Positions 22,621 through 31,033 of a stretch of 31,224 nucleotides of DNA are shown piece by piece (position 1 is the stretch's first letter; each line of letters begins with the position of its first letter). Position numbers and translations under genes: made by a program. This DNA comes from a virus. The DNA is taken from IMG/VR virus record IMGVR_UViG_3300021090_000080, positions 1 through 31,224 of that record; one strand, given 5' to 3'. The notes under the pieces are model-generated. The model was not told the DNA's origin. It saw only the letters and a program-made list of their open reading frames with translations, and ran no database searches.

Positions 22621-24375
22621 ATGTCTATAAAAATTGAAATGCGCGGCTCACAACTGGCATTGACGTTCCTTTGGAGCCATATTGATTACGAGCGCGCAAA
22701 GAGTATTCCAGAACGTCGATTTGATAGCCGCACCAAGGCGTGGATATTTAAGCCCACGCTCCAAAATATGTCTTATGTCAAACAGTGGTTTCCCACGGCT
22801 CAATGGGATGAAGCCGCAAATGAACAATACGATGAAGCGAAGCGTCGGGCAGAACAACGTGATAGTTTTGCTAGAGGTTCTGAACCAGTCCATGATGATT
22901 TGGATGCCGTGGCTTTCAAATTGCCTCCATTCAAACACCAGCGGACGGCATTGTTGGGTGGTAGAGACAAAGAAGTCTTTGCCTACCTTATGGAACAAGG
23001 TACTGGCAAGTCCAAAGTCCTGCTTGACGATGCGGCTCATAATTTCAGAAAGGATCGGATTGACCGTCTACTCATTATTGCTCCAAATTCAGTTAAGACA
23101 AATTGGGTTGACCCAAATGGAGGTACGGATGAGGTGTCTACCCACATGGCACCAGACATACCGTATGTCAAGGCTTGCTATGTGGCTCAGGCAACTCAAT
23201 CGACCCGTCATTTTATCGAGCAGTTATGGAAGGAAGTGGATAATCCTTCCATACTCAAACTTCTTGCGGTCAATGTGGAAGGTCTCAGTTCACCACGAGC
23301 CATAGCCGTTTGCGAGGATTTCCTTAGCAAAGGAAAGGCAATGATTGTGGTTGATGAGAGCACCAAGATCAAGAACCGCACAGCCAAGCGCACCAAGTCG
23401 TGCTTGAGGTTCCGCGCCCGCTGTGACTATGCCCGGATAATGTCAGGGACGCCCATCATCAAGTCGCCGCTTGATTCATTCTCTCAATTCTCATTCTTGT
23501 CACCTGACATTCTAGGCTATACATCCTATTATGGTTTCCGCAATCGCTATGCGATAATGGGAGGATATATGGGATACCAGGTTATGAATTACTGTAACCT
23601 GGATGAATTGACGCATAGGATTGCCGGCGTCAGTTATCGCGTGCTCAAAGATGATTGCCTTGATTTGCCGCCTAAACTGTACAGCAAGCGATATGTCGAA
23701 ATGACTGATCAACAGTGGAAGCTGTACGAACAAACCAAAGAACAGGCGCGCACACACCTAGAGGAACTACGTGAGAGCAGCACTTTAGAGACCACGCACG
23801 TCCTTACGCAGCTGATGCGCCTACAACAGATTACATCAGGCTTCTACCCCATCTTCAATGAAATGGGGGATCAAGTTGATATCAAACCGATTATGGAGGC
23901 TGAATTTAATCCCAAGGTCCAAGAGATTGTAGAACTAATCCAAGAGACGAATGGCAAGGTTATTGTTTGGTGCAAGTTTCGCCAGGAAATCTTCGCCATG
24001 ATGCGTGCGCTGGAGAAGGAAGGGATCAAACATGTCGTGTTCTATGGAGACGTCAAAGAAACTGACCGAGTTACTGCGCGTCAATCTTTCCAAAGCGACC
24101 CAAGCGTTCAAGTGTTTGTCGGACAAGTGCGTACAGGCGGGATTGGCATTACACTCCACGCAGCAAATACTGTCATATACTTCAGCAATTCTTTCAGCAC
24201 AGAAGATCGCGTTCAATCAGAGGACCGTGCCCACCGTATCGGTCAAACTAAATCGGTGGATTACGTTGACATCGTGGTCCCAGCTACCATTGATGTTAAG
24301 ATCATAAGCGTGCTGCGGAACAACAAGCATCTGTCCGATCAAATCCTGAAAGACGGCATCAAAGAGTGGATTTGA
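22621..24375 (+). CDS. SNF2-family DEAD/DEAH helicase
   Basis: A 584-residue superfamily 2 helicase of the SNF2 type, probably used in phage DNA replication or recombination. Visible motifs: Walker A EQGTGKSK (residues 125-132), VVDES (about 243-247) as motif II, SGTP (275-278) as motif III, and the SNF2-type motif VI region SEDRAHRIGQTKSVD (533-547). The first ~100 residues form a small domain of unassigned kind with a FDSRTKAWIFKP strand. The start at 22621 is preferred over one 9 nt upstream, since AAGGA lies 9 nt before it. It is the first gene after the motif array. ATP-driven translocation on DNA is known for the family; a precise substrate is not known here. Confidence 0.92.
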   Translation: MSIKIEMRGSQLALTFLWSHIDYERAKSIPERRFDSRTKAWIFKPTLQNMSYVKQWFPTAQWDEAANEQYDEAKRRAEQRDSFARGSEPVHDDLDAVAFKLPPFKHQRTALLGGRDKEVFAYLMEQGTGKSKVLLDDAAHNFRKDRIDRLLIIAPNSVKTNWVDPNGGTDEVSTHMAPDIPYVKACYVAQATQSTRHFIEQLWKEVDNPSILKLLAVNVEGLSSPRAIAVCEDFLSKGKAMIVVDESTKIKNRTAKRTKSCLRFRARCDYARIMSGTPIIKSPLDSFSQFSFLSPDILGYTSYYGFRNRYAIMGGYMGYQVMNYCNLDELTHRIAGVSYRVLKDDCLDLPPKLYSKRYVEMTDQQWKLYEQTKEQARTHLEELRESSTLETTHVLTQLMRLQQITSGFYPIFNEMGDQVDIKPIMEAEFNPKVQEIVELIQETNGKVIVWCKFRQEIFAMMRALEKEGIKHVVFYGDVKETDRVTARQSFQSDPSVQVFVGQVRTGGIGITLHAANTVIYFSNSFSTEDRVQSEDRAHRIGQTKSVDYVDIVVPATIDVKIISVLRNNKHLSDQILKDGIKEWI

Positions 24376-24388
24376 TGCGTCAGTAAAA

Positions 24389-24420
24389 CAGGCTTCTCGC
24401 GCCTGATTACCAAGCGAGAA
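24389..24420. other. Two overlapping alternative hairpins between helicase and next gene
   Basis: In the 70-nt gap after the helicase, CAGGC (24389-24393) can pair with GCCTG (24401-24405) across a 7-nt loop, TTCTCGC. That same TTCTCGC (24394-24400) can instead pair with GCGAGAA (24414-24420). The two folds exclude each other. No T run follows either. This resembles the switch seen in attenuators, but I see no leader peptide. It is weak evidence for regulated translation or processing. Confidence 0.4.
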
Positions 24421-24445
24421 TACAACAACAACGTGGAGCGTGGCA

Positions 24446-24844
24446 ATGAGTGAGAAACGCATCATTGATTTGGCGTCTAGGCTGCGTGAGCTCAAGACGA
24501 CAAAGGATGAGATTGAGGACAGCTTGTCTGTCGTCAATGCTGAGATCAAGAACATCCAGGAAAAAGACCTGCCCGGTCTAATGCAAGATGCTGGCGTGGC
24601 CTCTATGAAACTGGAGGGAGTTGGAACGCTCTATCTGCGCAGCGAAGTGCGGATTGGGCTCAAGGCTGAGGACCGCCAAACAGGCTATCAATGGCTGGCA
24701 GAGAACGGTCATGGTGACTTGATCGTGGAATACGTCTGGCCGAAAACTCTCCAATCGTTTGCGCGTGAACAATTGGAGAAGGGCGTAACAATGCCTGCAA
24801 TCTTCAACGCAACCTACGTTTCAATCGCATCATTGAGGAAGTGA
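24446..24844 (+). CDS. Hypothetical protein with N-terminal coiled coil
   Basis: A 132-residue protein I do not recognise. Residues 1-45 form a probable coiled coil (LASRLRELKTTKDEIEDSLS, then VNAEIKNIQEKDLPGLM), followed by a small alpha/beta domain with LEGVGTLYLRSEVRI and YQWLAENGHGDLIVEYVWPK. Similar-sized proteins with this style often sit beside ssDNA-binding proteins in phage replication modules, but no function is claimed. The ATG at 24446 has GGAG 7 nt upstream; a GTG 6 nt earlier is less likely. The stop overlaps a GTG of the next gene (GTGA). Confidence 0.6.
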   Translation: MSEKRIIDLASRLRELKTTKDEIEDSLSVVNAEIKNIQEKDLPGLMQDAGVASMKLEGVGTLYLRSEVRIGLKAEDRQTGYQWLAENGHGDLIVEYVWPKTLQSFAREQLEKGVTMPAIFNATYVSIASLRK

Positions 24845-24846
24845 AA

Positions 24847-25737
24847 ATGGCTAAGAAGGCGAGTGCACCTGCCCCTGTGGAAGAACCAAAGACCAATCTT
24901 CCCGCAATTGTTCAAACATACGACTATGGCGAAGATGCCGGAGCAGGCACCGAGCAGGTCGATGTCAAAGACATTGCAATTCCACGGCTTAAGCTGGGGC
25001 AGTCCATGACCCCTGAGGTCAAGGACAAGATTGTGGAAGAAGGCGACCTGTACCACAGCATCACAAAGGAAGTGGTGTGCGCCAAAGGCGATAAGCTGAA
25101 GGGCATTATCGTCGGCATCACCACCGAGTACATCTTGTGGCGGGATCGCAAGACTGGCGGTGGCATCATGGCGCGCGCCAAGCGCGTCCAGACCAAGAAT
25201 GGCTATCGCTACAAGTGGGATAAGCCCAATTCCACATTCACTGACAAACTGGACGGTCGCACAGCAGTGGAGTATAAGACTGCCGAATACATCGACCAGG
25301 ACAAGCTCAGTGAATGGGGAACGCAAGTCCCCAATGACCCTGAGAGCGGGCCTGCTGCGACAAAGCATCACCACTATCTGGTATGCTTGCCGGAGCGCAA
25401 CTTTGAGGTGGTGGCAATCTCATTGGCCCGTACTGCGGAGAAGAAGGCCAAGAACCTTAACGCCATCATCAACGCGCCGATGTCAAATGGCCAAGTCCCG
25501 CCGTTGTTCGCCAAGATGTACAACCTTTCCACAGTGGAAGAAGTAAGCGGTGACAACCGCTATGCCAATTGGGTGTTTGATGGAGCAGGTTTCATCGACC
25601 CAAAGAGCGACACATTCCATCGCGCCAAGACTGTGTTCGATCAGTTCAAAACGGCCAGCTATCAGGTCGCCATGGACGACGATGCGCAGAATGAAGCGCG
25701 TGCTGGCAGCAAGGGTACTGGCGACGGGAAGTTCTGA
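24847..25737 (+). CDS. Probable ssDNA-binding or replication accessory protein
   Basis: A 297-residue protein. A low-complexity Lys/Ala/Pro N-terminus is followed by DIAIPRLKLGQSMTPEVKD, a short motif seen near the start of a widespread phage protein family of unproven role. The middle has strands and aromatic residues (IVGITTEYILWRDRKTGG). The end is acidic and disordered-looking (MDDDAQNEARAGSKGTGDGKF), as in ssDNA-binding proteins that recruit partners with an acidic tail. The ATG at 24847 has GAGGAAG 5 nt upstream. It is between the coiled-coil protein and the primase, which fits a replication partner. The family role is not certain; the ssDNA-binding suggestion rests on size, acidic tail and context. 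Confidence 0.55.
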   Translation: MAKKASAPAPVEEPKTNLPAIVQTYDYGEDAGAGTEQVDVKDIAIPRLKLGQSMTPEVKDKIVEEGDLYHSITKEVVCAKGDKLKGIIVGITTEYILWRDRKTGGGIMARAKRVQTKNGYRYKWDKPNSTFTDKLDGRTAVEYKTAEYIDQDKLSEWGTQVPNDPESGPAATKHHHYLVCLPERNFEVVAISLARTAEKKAKNLNAIINAPMSNGQVPPLFAKMYNLSTVEEVSGDNRYANWVFDGAGFIDPKSDTFHRAKTVFDQFKTASYQVAMDDDAQNEARAGSKGTGDGKF

Positions 25738-25739
25738 TC

Positions 25740-27257
25740 ATGCGACGGTTCGCTCAGCTATTTGCTGGGCGAACCGACTGCTATGGTTCCTATGTCGTCA
25801 GTGAGACCAGGAGTGACGGCAAACAGAAAGGCAAGGGACGCACCCATCGCGGCGATGTGACCGAAAATCACTGGACCAATCACCTAACTGGAAAGGTGAT
25901 GTTGGGTATCGTTCCCATCCTTCCAAATGGAACATGCAGTTGGTTTGCCCTTGACATAGATGACTACAAAATCGACCATAAGGCGTTGATTGCCAAGGTC
26001 GAGGAATATGAAATCCCGGCAATTGTATGTCGCTCTAAGTCAGGGGGTGCTCATCTTTATTGTTTCATCAATGGATTTGTAACGGCTGAGGCAGCGCGCA
26101 AGCTCATTTACAAATGGGTTGACCTGCTCAAGCCTGTCTTCCATTTCACAGACTTTGACGTTTTCCCGAAGCAAGCAGAGACAGAAGAAGCTGCTTTTGG
26201 AAATTGGATCATCCCACCATACTTTGGAGGGGACAACACAGGCCGCTATGCGTTTGGCCTGAATGCAGAGCGTTTGACGCTCGCTGAATTTGAGCAATAT
26301 GCTAACGCTAAGGCGATCACCCCCAAAGAGTTTGAGATGTGCCTCGCCAAGAGGGTGGCGCCGGTCGAGAACATTTGGAAGGATGCGCCTCCGTGCGTTG
26401 AATACTTTGCCACAGAGGGGATGCGCGAAGGTGGGCGCAACAGCTTGCTCGCCCATATGTGTGTGTTCTACAAGCGCGTCGATCAGAATAACTGGAAGGA
26501 AATGGTTGAGCAATTCAACCAGCACTATTGCCATCCTCCTATAAGCCATACTGAACTTGCGGATATATTCAAGAACCACCGCAAGAAGAAATATGAGTAT
26601 TATTGCAAGCACGAGCCAATGAAGTCACACTGCGATCAGACAGCTTGCCTGGCTCGCAAATACGGGATTGGTTCTGGAGCGAAATACGAGACATTTGAGA
26701 TCACTGCGCTGACTGTGATCAAGTCAACGCCGCGCGTGTTCATCTTTGAGATAGATGGCAGCAAGGTACAAATGGAAGCTGATTCAATCTCAAATCCTTC
26801 CCGGTTCAGGCAAGCTATAATGGCAGGGACCGGGAAGTTTGTAAAGCGGTTTGACGCTGACGACCTGGACAAAATGTTGGAGCCAGTGTTTGCCACTAAG
26901 AAAACTGAGGAAGATGCGCCAGATGATGTGTCTATTGAGGGTCAGGTCCGCTACGTGATCCATGAGTGGGCAAAGAACATGATCCCACGCTGTCGATCGC
27001 GTGAAGATATTTCCAAGGGCCTGCCATTTTGGGAGAAGGATGCCAGAGAGATTTGGTTCCGTGGTGAGGACTTTGTCAAAGCATATCGTCAAATATACCG
27101 CAAGGACATTGAGACCAGGAAGATTTGGACAGAACTCCGCGAAATGGGCTGCATGTCTAAGCTATTGCGCGTCAAGAACGTGCCTATGAGAGTGTGGATT
27201 TACCCGCTGAACGAGGAACAAATCTGGTTTGAGGAGCCAAAACATGGCCAATTCTGA
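25740..27257 (+). CDS. Archaeo-eukaryotic type primase (primase-polymerase, TOTE-like)
   Basis: A 505-residue primase of the AEP superfamily. The catalytic motifs are clear: a DxD in WFALDIDDYK (D72 and D74), the SGGAH motif (101-105) that carries the catalytic His, and DFDVFPKQ (138-145) with the third acidic residue. The domain is like that in TOTE conflict systems and phage primases. A second part (about 210-320) with HMCVFYKRVDQNNW, and then CKHEPMKSHCDQTACLARKYGIG, looks like a primase C-terminal helical and Cys/His region. The last ~180 residues are unassigned. It would make primers for phage DNA replication, perhaps also extend them. Start lies 2 nt after the previous stop. No family B or A DNA polymerase is visible in this window. 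Confidence 0.85.
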   Translation: MRRFAQLFAGRTDCYGSYVVSETRSDGKQKGKGRTHRGDVTENHWTNHLTGKVMLGIVPILPNGTCSWFALDIDDYKIDHKALIAKVEEYEIPAIVCRSKSGGAHLYCFINGFVTAEAARKLIYKWVDLLKPVFHFTDFDVFPKQAETEEAAFGNWIIPPYFGGDNTGRYAFGLNAERLTLAEFEQYANAKAITPKEFEMCLAKRVAPVENIWKDAPPCVEYFATEGMREGGRNSLLAHMCVFYKRVDQNNWKEMVEQFNQHYCHPPISHTELADIFKNHRKKKYEYYCKHEPMKSHCDQTACLARKYGIGSGAKYETFEITALTVIKSTPRVFIFEIDGSKVQMEADSISNPSRFRQAIMAGTGKFVKRFDADDLDKMLEPVFATKKTEEDAPDDVSIEGQVRYVIHEWAKNMIPRCRSREDISKGLPFWEKDAREIWFRGEDFVKAYRQIYRKDIETRKIWTELREMGCMSKLLRVKNVPMRVWIYPLNEEQIWFEEPKHGQF

Positions 27258-27468
27258 AGCACTAGGACACAGCGGCGTGCGCTGGATGCAGGAGTTGCTG
27301 GCAGAGGCGGAAGATCACCCAGAGAAGATCACCGAGTGGGAGCAGATATTCGTTGCTAGCATGGATGACAAATTGATGAAGTATCAGCAAAAGATGCTCA
27401 TCAGCGAGAAGCAGCAAGAAATTCTCAATCGTATAGCCAATAAGCTAGGGATGGATGAAAATGCTTGA
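27244..27468 (+). CDS. Small hypothetical helical protein
   Basis: A 74-residue protein, mostly helical, with MQELLAEAEDHPEKITEWEQ and then a Lys/Gln-rich region, ISEKQQEILNRIANKLGM. No family is recognised. It overlaps the end of the primase gene by 14 nt in another frame. The ATG at 27244 has GAGGAG 7 nt upstream; a longer TTG start is not needed. The last 8 nt overlap the next gene. It is likely to be a replication accessory protein from position alone. Confidence 0.6.
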   Translation: MANSEALGHSGVRWMQELLAEAEDHPEKITEWEQIFVASMDDKLMKYQQKMLISEKQQEILNRIANKLGMDENA

Positions 27469-27634
27469 AGATGACAAACTTGTCAAAGTGAAATATCTCA
27501 CTCCAGAAGAAGCTGGATGGGTGAAGCATCCGCATTTGCCAAGAACTTGGTATATGCCTGATGGATGCCTCTATGTGTTTCCCCCAGGCGGCAAGCAGGA
27601 AATAGTCAGGCTTCTTGACAGAGATAACATTTGA
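27461..27634 (+). CDS. 57-residue hypothetical protein
   Basis: A short frame of 57 residues that fills the gap between the helical protein and the UvrD-like helicase. It starts at ATG 27461 inside the end of the preceding gene and its TGA overlaps the helicase ATG (TGATG). The sequence (KYLTPEEAGWVKHPHLPRTW, then MPDGCLYVFPPGGKQEIVRL) looks like a compact folded domain with several aromatic and Pro residues. No family is recognised. The perfect overlaps on both sides support that it is real. Confidence 0.6.
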   Translation: MLEDDKLVKVKYLTPEEAGWVKHPHLPRTWYMPDGCLYVFPPGGKQEIVRLLDRDNI

Positions 27635-29181
27635 TGCCTGAGCTCAAGAAAATCTACGGCCCACCAGGCACGGGCAAGACTACAACATTGCTGGACATTC
27701 TCCAGAAAGAGTTAGTGGCAGGAACCCCTCTCACGAAGATTGCGTTTGTTACGCACACCGTAGCAGCCCGCGATGAGGCTCGTGAGCGCGTCTACAAAAT
27801 CATTCCGGTGCACAACAATGATACATTCCGATATTTCCGCACTATTCATGGCATCTGCTTTAATGCTGTGGGCCTTAGCAAATACCAGGTTATGCAAGTC
27901 CCAGATTATTTGGCATTTGGTGACCGTATTGGGATGCCCTTCTCAGTCAACTTCACTGAGTCTATGGATGACGACGGCCTCCCACTTGGATACAATAACA
28001 GCGGCGGTAATGAAATTCTCGCCATACGGCAATTTGCTGCCGCATGGATGCAGGATTGGAAAGACTTTCCAGATCAGTGGCCTGATTGGTGCGACACTGA
28101 TACTCTCAAAGAGGTCATGGATGAATACAAGGCTTACAAGGTGGAGAACACCAAGTTTGACTTTGTTGACATGCTACAACTCTACATGGAGAAGCCAAAG
28201 GCACTAGACATTGATGTGCTCATAGTTGATGAGGCCCAGGATTTGTCCCGGTTACAATGGGAAGTGGTCCACAATTTTATGGGTGCTTGTAAGCGCGTAT
28301 ACATTGCCGGCGACGATGATCAGAGCATCTATGGCTTTATTGGCGCCGATCCTACTGGCTTCCTGCACCATCCGTGCGATAATGAAATGGTGCTACCAAA
28401 GACCTATCGGTTGAGAGCGAACATCTGGCAATTTGCAAACCAAATTATCAGTGAGGTCAAAGAGCGCCGTGCCAAACAAATCGAGGTGCGTGGAACCGGG
28501 GGTGAAATTGAATATTGGAACTCACCAATTGAGTACCTGGATTTGGAAGCAGATCAAACCACAATGGTTGTGGCTCGCCATCACAAGCAGCTGGCTGGCA
28601 TTTCAGATATGCTGTCTGAGAAGGGCATTGCCTACAGCCATCGAGGGCGTACTCTGGTGAATACAAAGCGTGCCAAAGCTATCTATGCCTGGATTAAACT
28701 CCAGCGCGGTGATAATGTTGGCATGAATGATGTGGTGCGTATTCTTGAGGTGAAGGGCCTCACCAAAGAGCAGCTGCGATCCGTCCGCGCTCAAGCGCGC
28801 GAGCACCCAGAGTGGATGATGGATCGTAAATTGATGGCCAAAGAGTTCAAACTGAACTTCGATGCCCATTGGGTCAATGAGCTTGCGCGTGCTCCGCACG
28901 ACGTCAAGAAAAACGACCTGATAGACATTATTATTCACCAAAGAGGCTTAGATGCGATTGTAACCCAGCCTAAGATTGATCTAACAACGTACCATGCTTG
29001 TAAGGGCCGAGAGGCTGATCATGTTGTGCTATTCACTGATTGTTACAACTCAGCATTTCGTAATGCGGAAACCAATCCAGATGAGGAACGCCGTTTGGCC
29101 TATGTCGGTGTTACTCGCGCCAGAGAGAAGTTGACCATCGTTGCCCCTGAAACTGATATGTACATGAGGAGTTTGCTGTGA
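27634..29181 (+). CDS. UvrD/Rep-like superfamily 1 helicase
   Basis: A 515-residue superfamily 1A helicase. Motifs in order: Walker A GPPGTGKT (9-16), DEAQD (199-203) as motif II, GDDDQSIYGF (226-235) as motif III, YRLR as motif IV region, TYHACKGREADHVVLFTD as motif V, and RLAYVGVTRAREKLTIVAP as motif VI. It is shorter than UvrD (about 720 residues), so the 1B and 2B subdomains are probably reduced. It would unwind DNA 3' to 5' during replication or repair. A TTG one codon earlier could also serve as start, but the ATG overlapping the upstream TGA is preferred. It ends in GTGA overlap with the next gene. Confidence 0.92.
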   Translation: MPELKKIYGPPGTGKTTTLLDILQKELVAGTPLTKIAFVTHTVAARDEARERVYKIIPVHNNDTFRYFRTIHGICFNAVGLSKYQVMQVPDYLAFGDRIGMPFSVNFTESMDDDGLPLGYNNSGGNEILAIRQFAAAWMQDWKDFPDQWPDWCDTDTLKEVMDEYKAYKVENTKFDFVDMLQLYMEKPKALDIDVLIVDEAQDLSRLQWEVVHNFMGACKRVYIAGDDDQSIYGFIGADPTGFLHHPCDNEMVLPKTYRLRANIWQFANQIISEVKERRAKQIEVRGTGGEIEYWNSPIEYLDLEADQTTMVVARHHKQLAGISDMLSEKGIAYSHRGRTLVNTKRAKAIYAWIKLQRGDNVGMNDVVRILEVKGLTKEQLRSVRAQAREHPEWMMDRKLMAKEFKLNFDAHWVNELARAPHDVKKNDLIDIIIHQRGLDAIVTQPKIDLTTYHACKGREADHVVLFTDCYNSAFRNAETNPDEERRLAYVGVTRAREKLTIVAPETDMYMRSLL

Positions 29182-30143
29182 TCATCATCGGAGCCGGAAT
29201 GGCTGGACTTCTTGCCGCTAATTACTTCAGGAAGCATGAGCCAATTGTATATGAGAAGCAGAAAACGCTTCCCCACAATCACGAGGCTCTGCTCAGGTTC
29301 CGCACTGAAGGCATTCAGTCGATTACTGGCATCAAGACGCGGCAGGTGGTGATACGCAGAGGCATTATTGCCAACAACACATATCTGGATCGCCCTAACC
29401 CCCACGTCGCAAATGCCTATGCCATGAAGGTGAGCGGCAGGGTTATTGACCGCTCGATTTGGAACGGTACGAATGCGGATCATCGCTTTATTCCGCCAAC
29501 CAATTTCGTGGAGTTGCTTGCGCGCGGTGTTGATATCATATACGACACCGGATTACAATTCCATGACGTCACTGGCAACATGAAACTCCAAGGGTTGCGC
29601 GCGCCGATCATTTCCACCATACCAATGCCGGTGTTGATGAGCATATTGGATTGGAAGGAAAAGCCCAATTTCTCGTGGAAGCCGATTTGGGTCATTAGCG
29701 CATCAATCACATTCCCTGTCTGTGATGTCCAACAGACGCTCTACTTTAGCGACCTGGATAACCCAGTCTATCGTGCCAGCATCACCGGGAACCGCCTCAG
29801 CATTGAGCTTAACGCAGACCCAGGAACGGATGCTGGTACCATCTTCAATGCTACTTTGGAGAATTTCGGCATCCCATCAAGCCTTGCCCAAACACCTGGG
29901 TGGAAGGTGAGCAAGCAGGAGTTCGGCAAAATCGTGCCGATTGACGAAAATGTACGCCGTGGGTTCATGTATCAAGTGACGCGTGACTACAACATTTACA
30001 GCCTGGGCAGATTTGCAACATGGCGCCAAATCCTGCTTGATGATCTGTGCAAAGACCTTCAACAGATCGAGCGCATGATCATGGCTGACAGCGCATACAA
30101 CCAGCGCCTGATGTCCATCGCCAAACAAGGGAGCATCCAATGA
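29178..30143 (+). CDS. FAD-dependent oxidoreductase-like flavoprotein
   Basis: A 321-residue protein with a clear FAD-binding Rossmann start: MIIIGAGMAGLLAA (GxGxxG at residues 5-10) and an acidic E26 at the end of the second strand (IVYEKQ). Near residues 275-282 is SLGRFATW, comparable to the C-terminal FAD-contacting segment of amine-oxidase and UDP-galactopyranose-mutase-like enzymes. It is short for those families. It starts at GTG 29178, with AGGAG 6 nt upstream, overlapping the helicase stop. Substrate is unknown. It lies two genes before a flavin-dependent thymidylate synthase, so a role in nucleotide or DNA-base chemistry is a reasonable guess but not proven. Confidence 0.8.
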   Translation: MIIIGAGMAGLLAANYFRKHEPIVYEKQKTLPHNHEALLRFRTEGIQSITGIKTRQVVIRRGIIANNTYLDRPNPHVANAYAMKVSGRVIDRSIWNGTNADHRFIPPTNFVELLARGVDIIYDTGLQFHDVTGNMKLQGLRAPIISTIPMPVLMSILDWKEKPNFSWKPIWVISASITFPVCDVQQTLYFSDLDNPVYRASITGNRLSIELNADPGTDAGTIFNATLENFGIPSSLAQTPGWKVSKQEFGKIVPIDENVRRGFMYQVTRDYNIYSLGRFATWRQILLDDLCKDLQQIERMIMADSAYNQRLMSIAKQGSIQ

Positions 30144-30307
30144 TACAAGCATTAAGAAATTGGTATCTAGTGCATGGCTTTCCACTTGCAGCAGCTAATG
30201 TGGAATACATCATGCTCATGCGAAGCAGCAGCGGTTTGAAACCAGAAACTCTCTTGAAGGATTTGAGCAACCATGCAAAACGCAAGAGCAGGAGGAAGCC
30301 ACAATGA
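30140..30307 (+). CDS. 55-residue basic hypothetical protein
   Basis: A short frame that fills exactly the space between the flavoprotein and thyX, joined to each by ATGA overlaps (30140-30143 and 30304-30307). The sequence has a helical N-terminus (MIQALRNWYLVHGFPLAAANV, shown here only in outline), an EYIMLMRSSSG segment and a strongly basic tail (HAKRKSRRKPQ). No family is recognised. A nucleic-acid-binding role is possible from the tail charge only. The thyX ribosome site AGGAGG lies inside its last codons. Confidence 0.6.
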   Translation: MIQALRNWYLVHGFPLAAANVEYIMLMRSSSGLKPETLLKDLSNHAKRKSRRKPQ

Positions 30308-31032
30308 ATGTGGACCTAACCTATTACAATCCATTCGCAGCTGAGATCATGATTTGGACCAAACAAACCCGTTTGGAACTGAAGCCTAGCCTACTGCATG
30401 AGATTGCCAAATGGCCTGAAGCCAAGAAGCTGGAAGAACTCCAGTATATGGCAAAAACCATCCCATCCAGTTGGGAGTTCTCTGACTACATCTTCTGTGT
30501 CAACGACGTGAGCCGTGCGTGTACCCACCAAATTGTTCGGACACGTACTGGCAGTTTTGCGCAACAGAGTATGCGTGTGACGCGTCAAGACCAATTCCAA
30601 TATGTGATGCCTCTACGCTTTGACCGCGAGGGCGACCAAGCCCACGGAAGCATCTTCAAAGAAGCCATGGAAGATGCGCAAATGCATTATAACAAATTGC
30701 TTGATTATGGAGCACCCATCGAGGATGCGCGCGGCGTCCTGCCTACGAACATCTGCACTAACATCATATGCAAGTACAATCTCAGGACACTTTCTGAACT
30801 GGCCCGGTCCAGGGCTGGTGGTCGCACTCAAGATGAGTACCGGGCTGTGGTCAGGTGTATGACTGAAAAGGTTCTGGCAGTTCAACCGTGGGCCGCTTAT
30901 TTCCTGTTCCCTGAGGACTGTGACCTCATTGAAGAACTGGAGAAACTCGCCAATGTTGTCAAGATGGGAGGACAAGTCAAGGCTTCCACAGAAATTCTCA
31001 AGGTCTGCGATCAACTCAGAAAGAGGGGTTAA
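30304..31032 (+). CDS. thyX: Flavin-dependent thymidylate synthase ThyX
   Basis: A 242-residue ThyX, which makes dTMP from dUMP with FAD, NADPH and methylene-tetrahydrofolate. The family signature RHR-x7-S appears here as R79-T80-R81 then x7 then S89 (RTRTGSFAQQSMR), with Thr in place of the usual His. The C-terminal KYNLRTLSELARSRAGGRTQ followed by DEYR matches the nucleotide and flavin-binding helix and its Arg. The ribosome site AGGAGG is 8 nt before the ATG. Having its own ThyX frees a phage from host thymidylate supply. The variant signature leaves open a modified substrate, such as another pyrimidine. It is downstream of the flavoprotein and the 55-residue protein. Confidence 0.92.
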   Translation: MNVDLTYYNPFAAEIMIWTKQTRLELKPSLLHEIAKWPEAKKLEELQYMAKTIPSSWEFSDYIFCVNDVSRACTHQIVRTRTGSFAQQSMRVTRQDQFQYVMPLRFDREGDQAHGSIFKEAMEDAQMHYNKLLDYGAPIEDARGVLPTNICTNIICKYNLRTLSELARSRAGGRTQDEYRAVVRCMTEKVLAVQPWAAYFLFPEDCDLIEELEKLANVVKMGGQVKASTEILKVCDQLRKRG

Positions 31033-31033
31033 G

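Noticed and set aside
22682-23305. 207-codon + strand frame inside the SNF2 helicase
   Set aside because: Another frame of a gene with clear motifs; no ribosome site or overlap logic.
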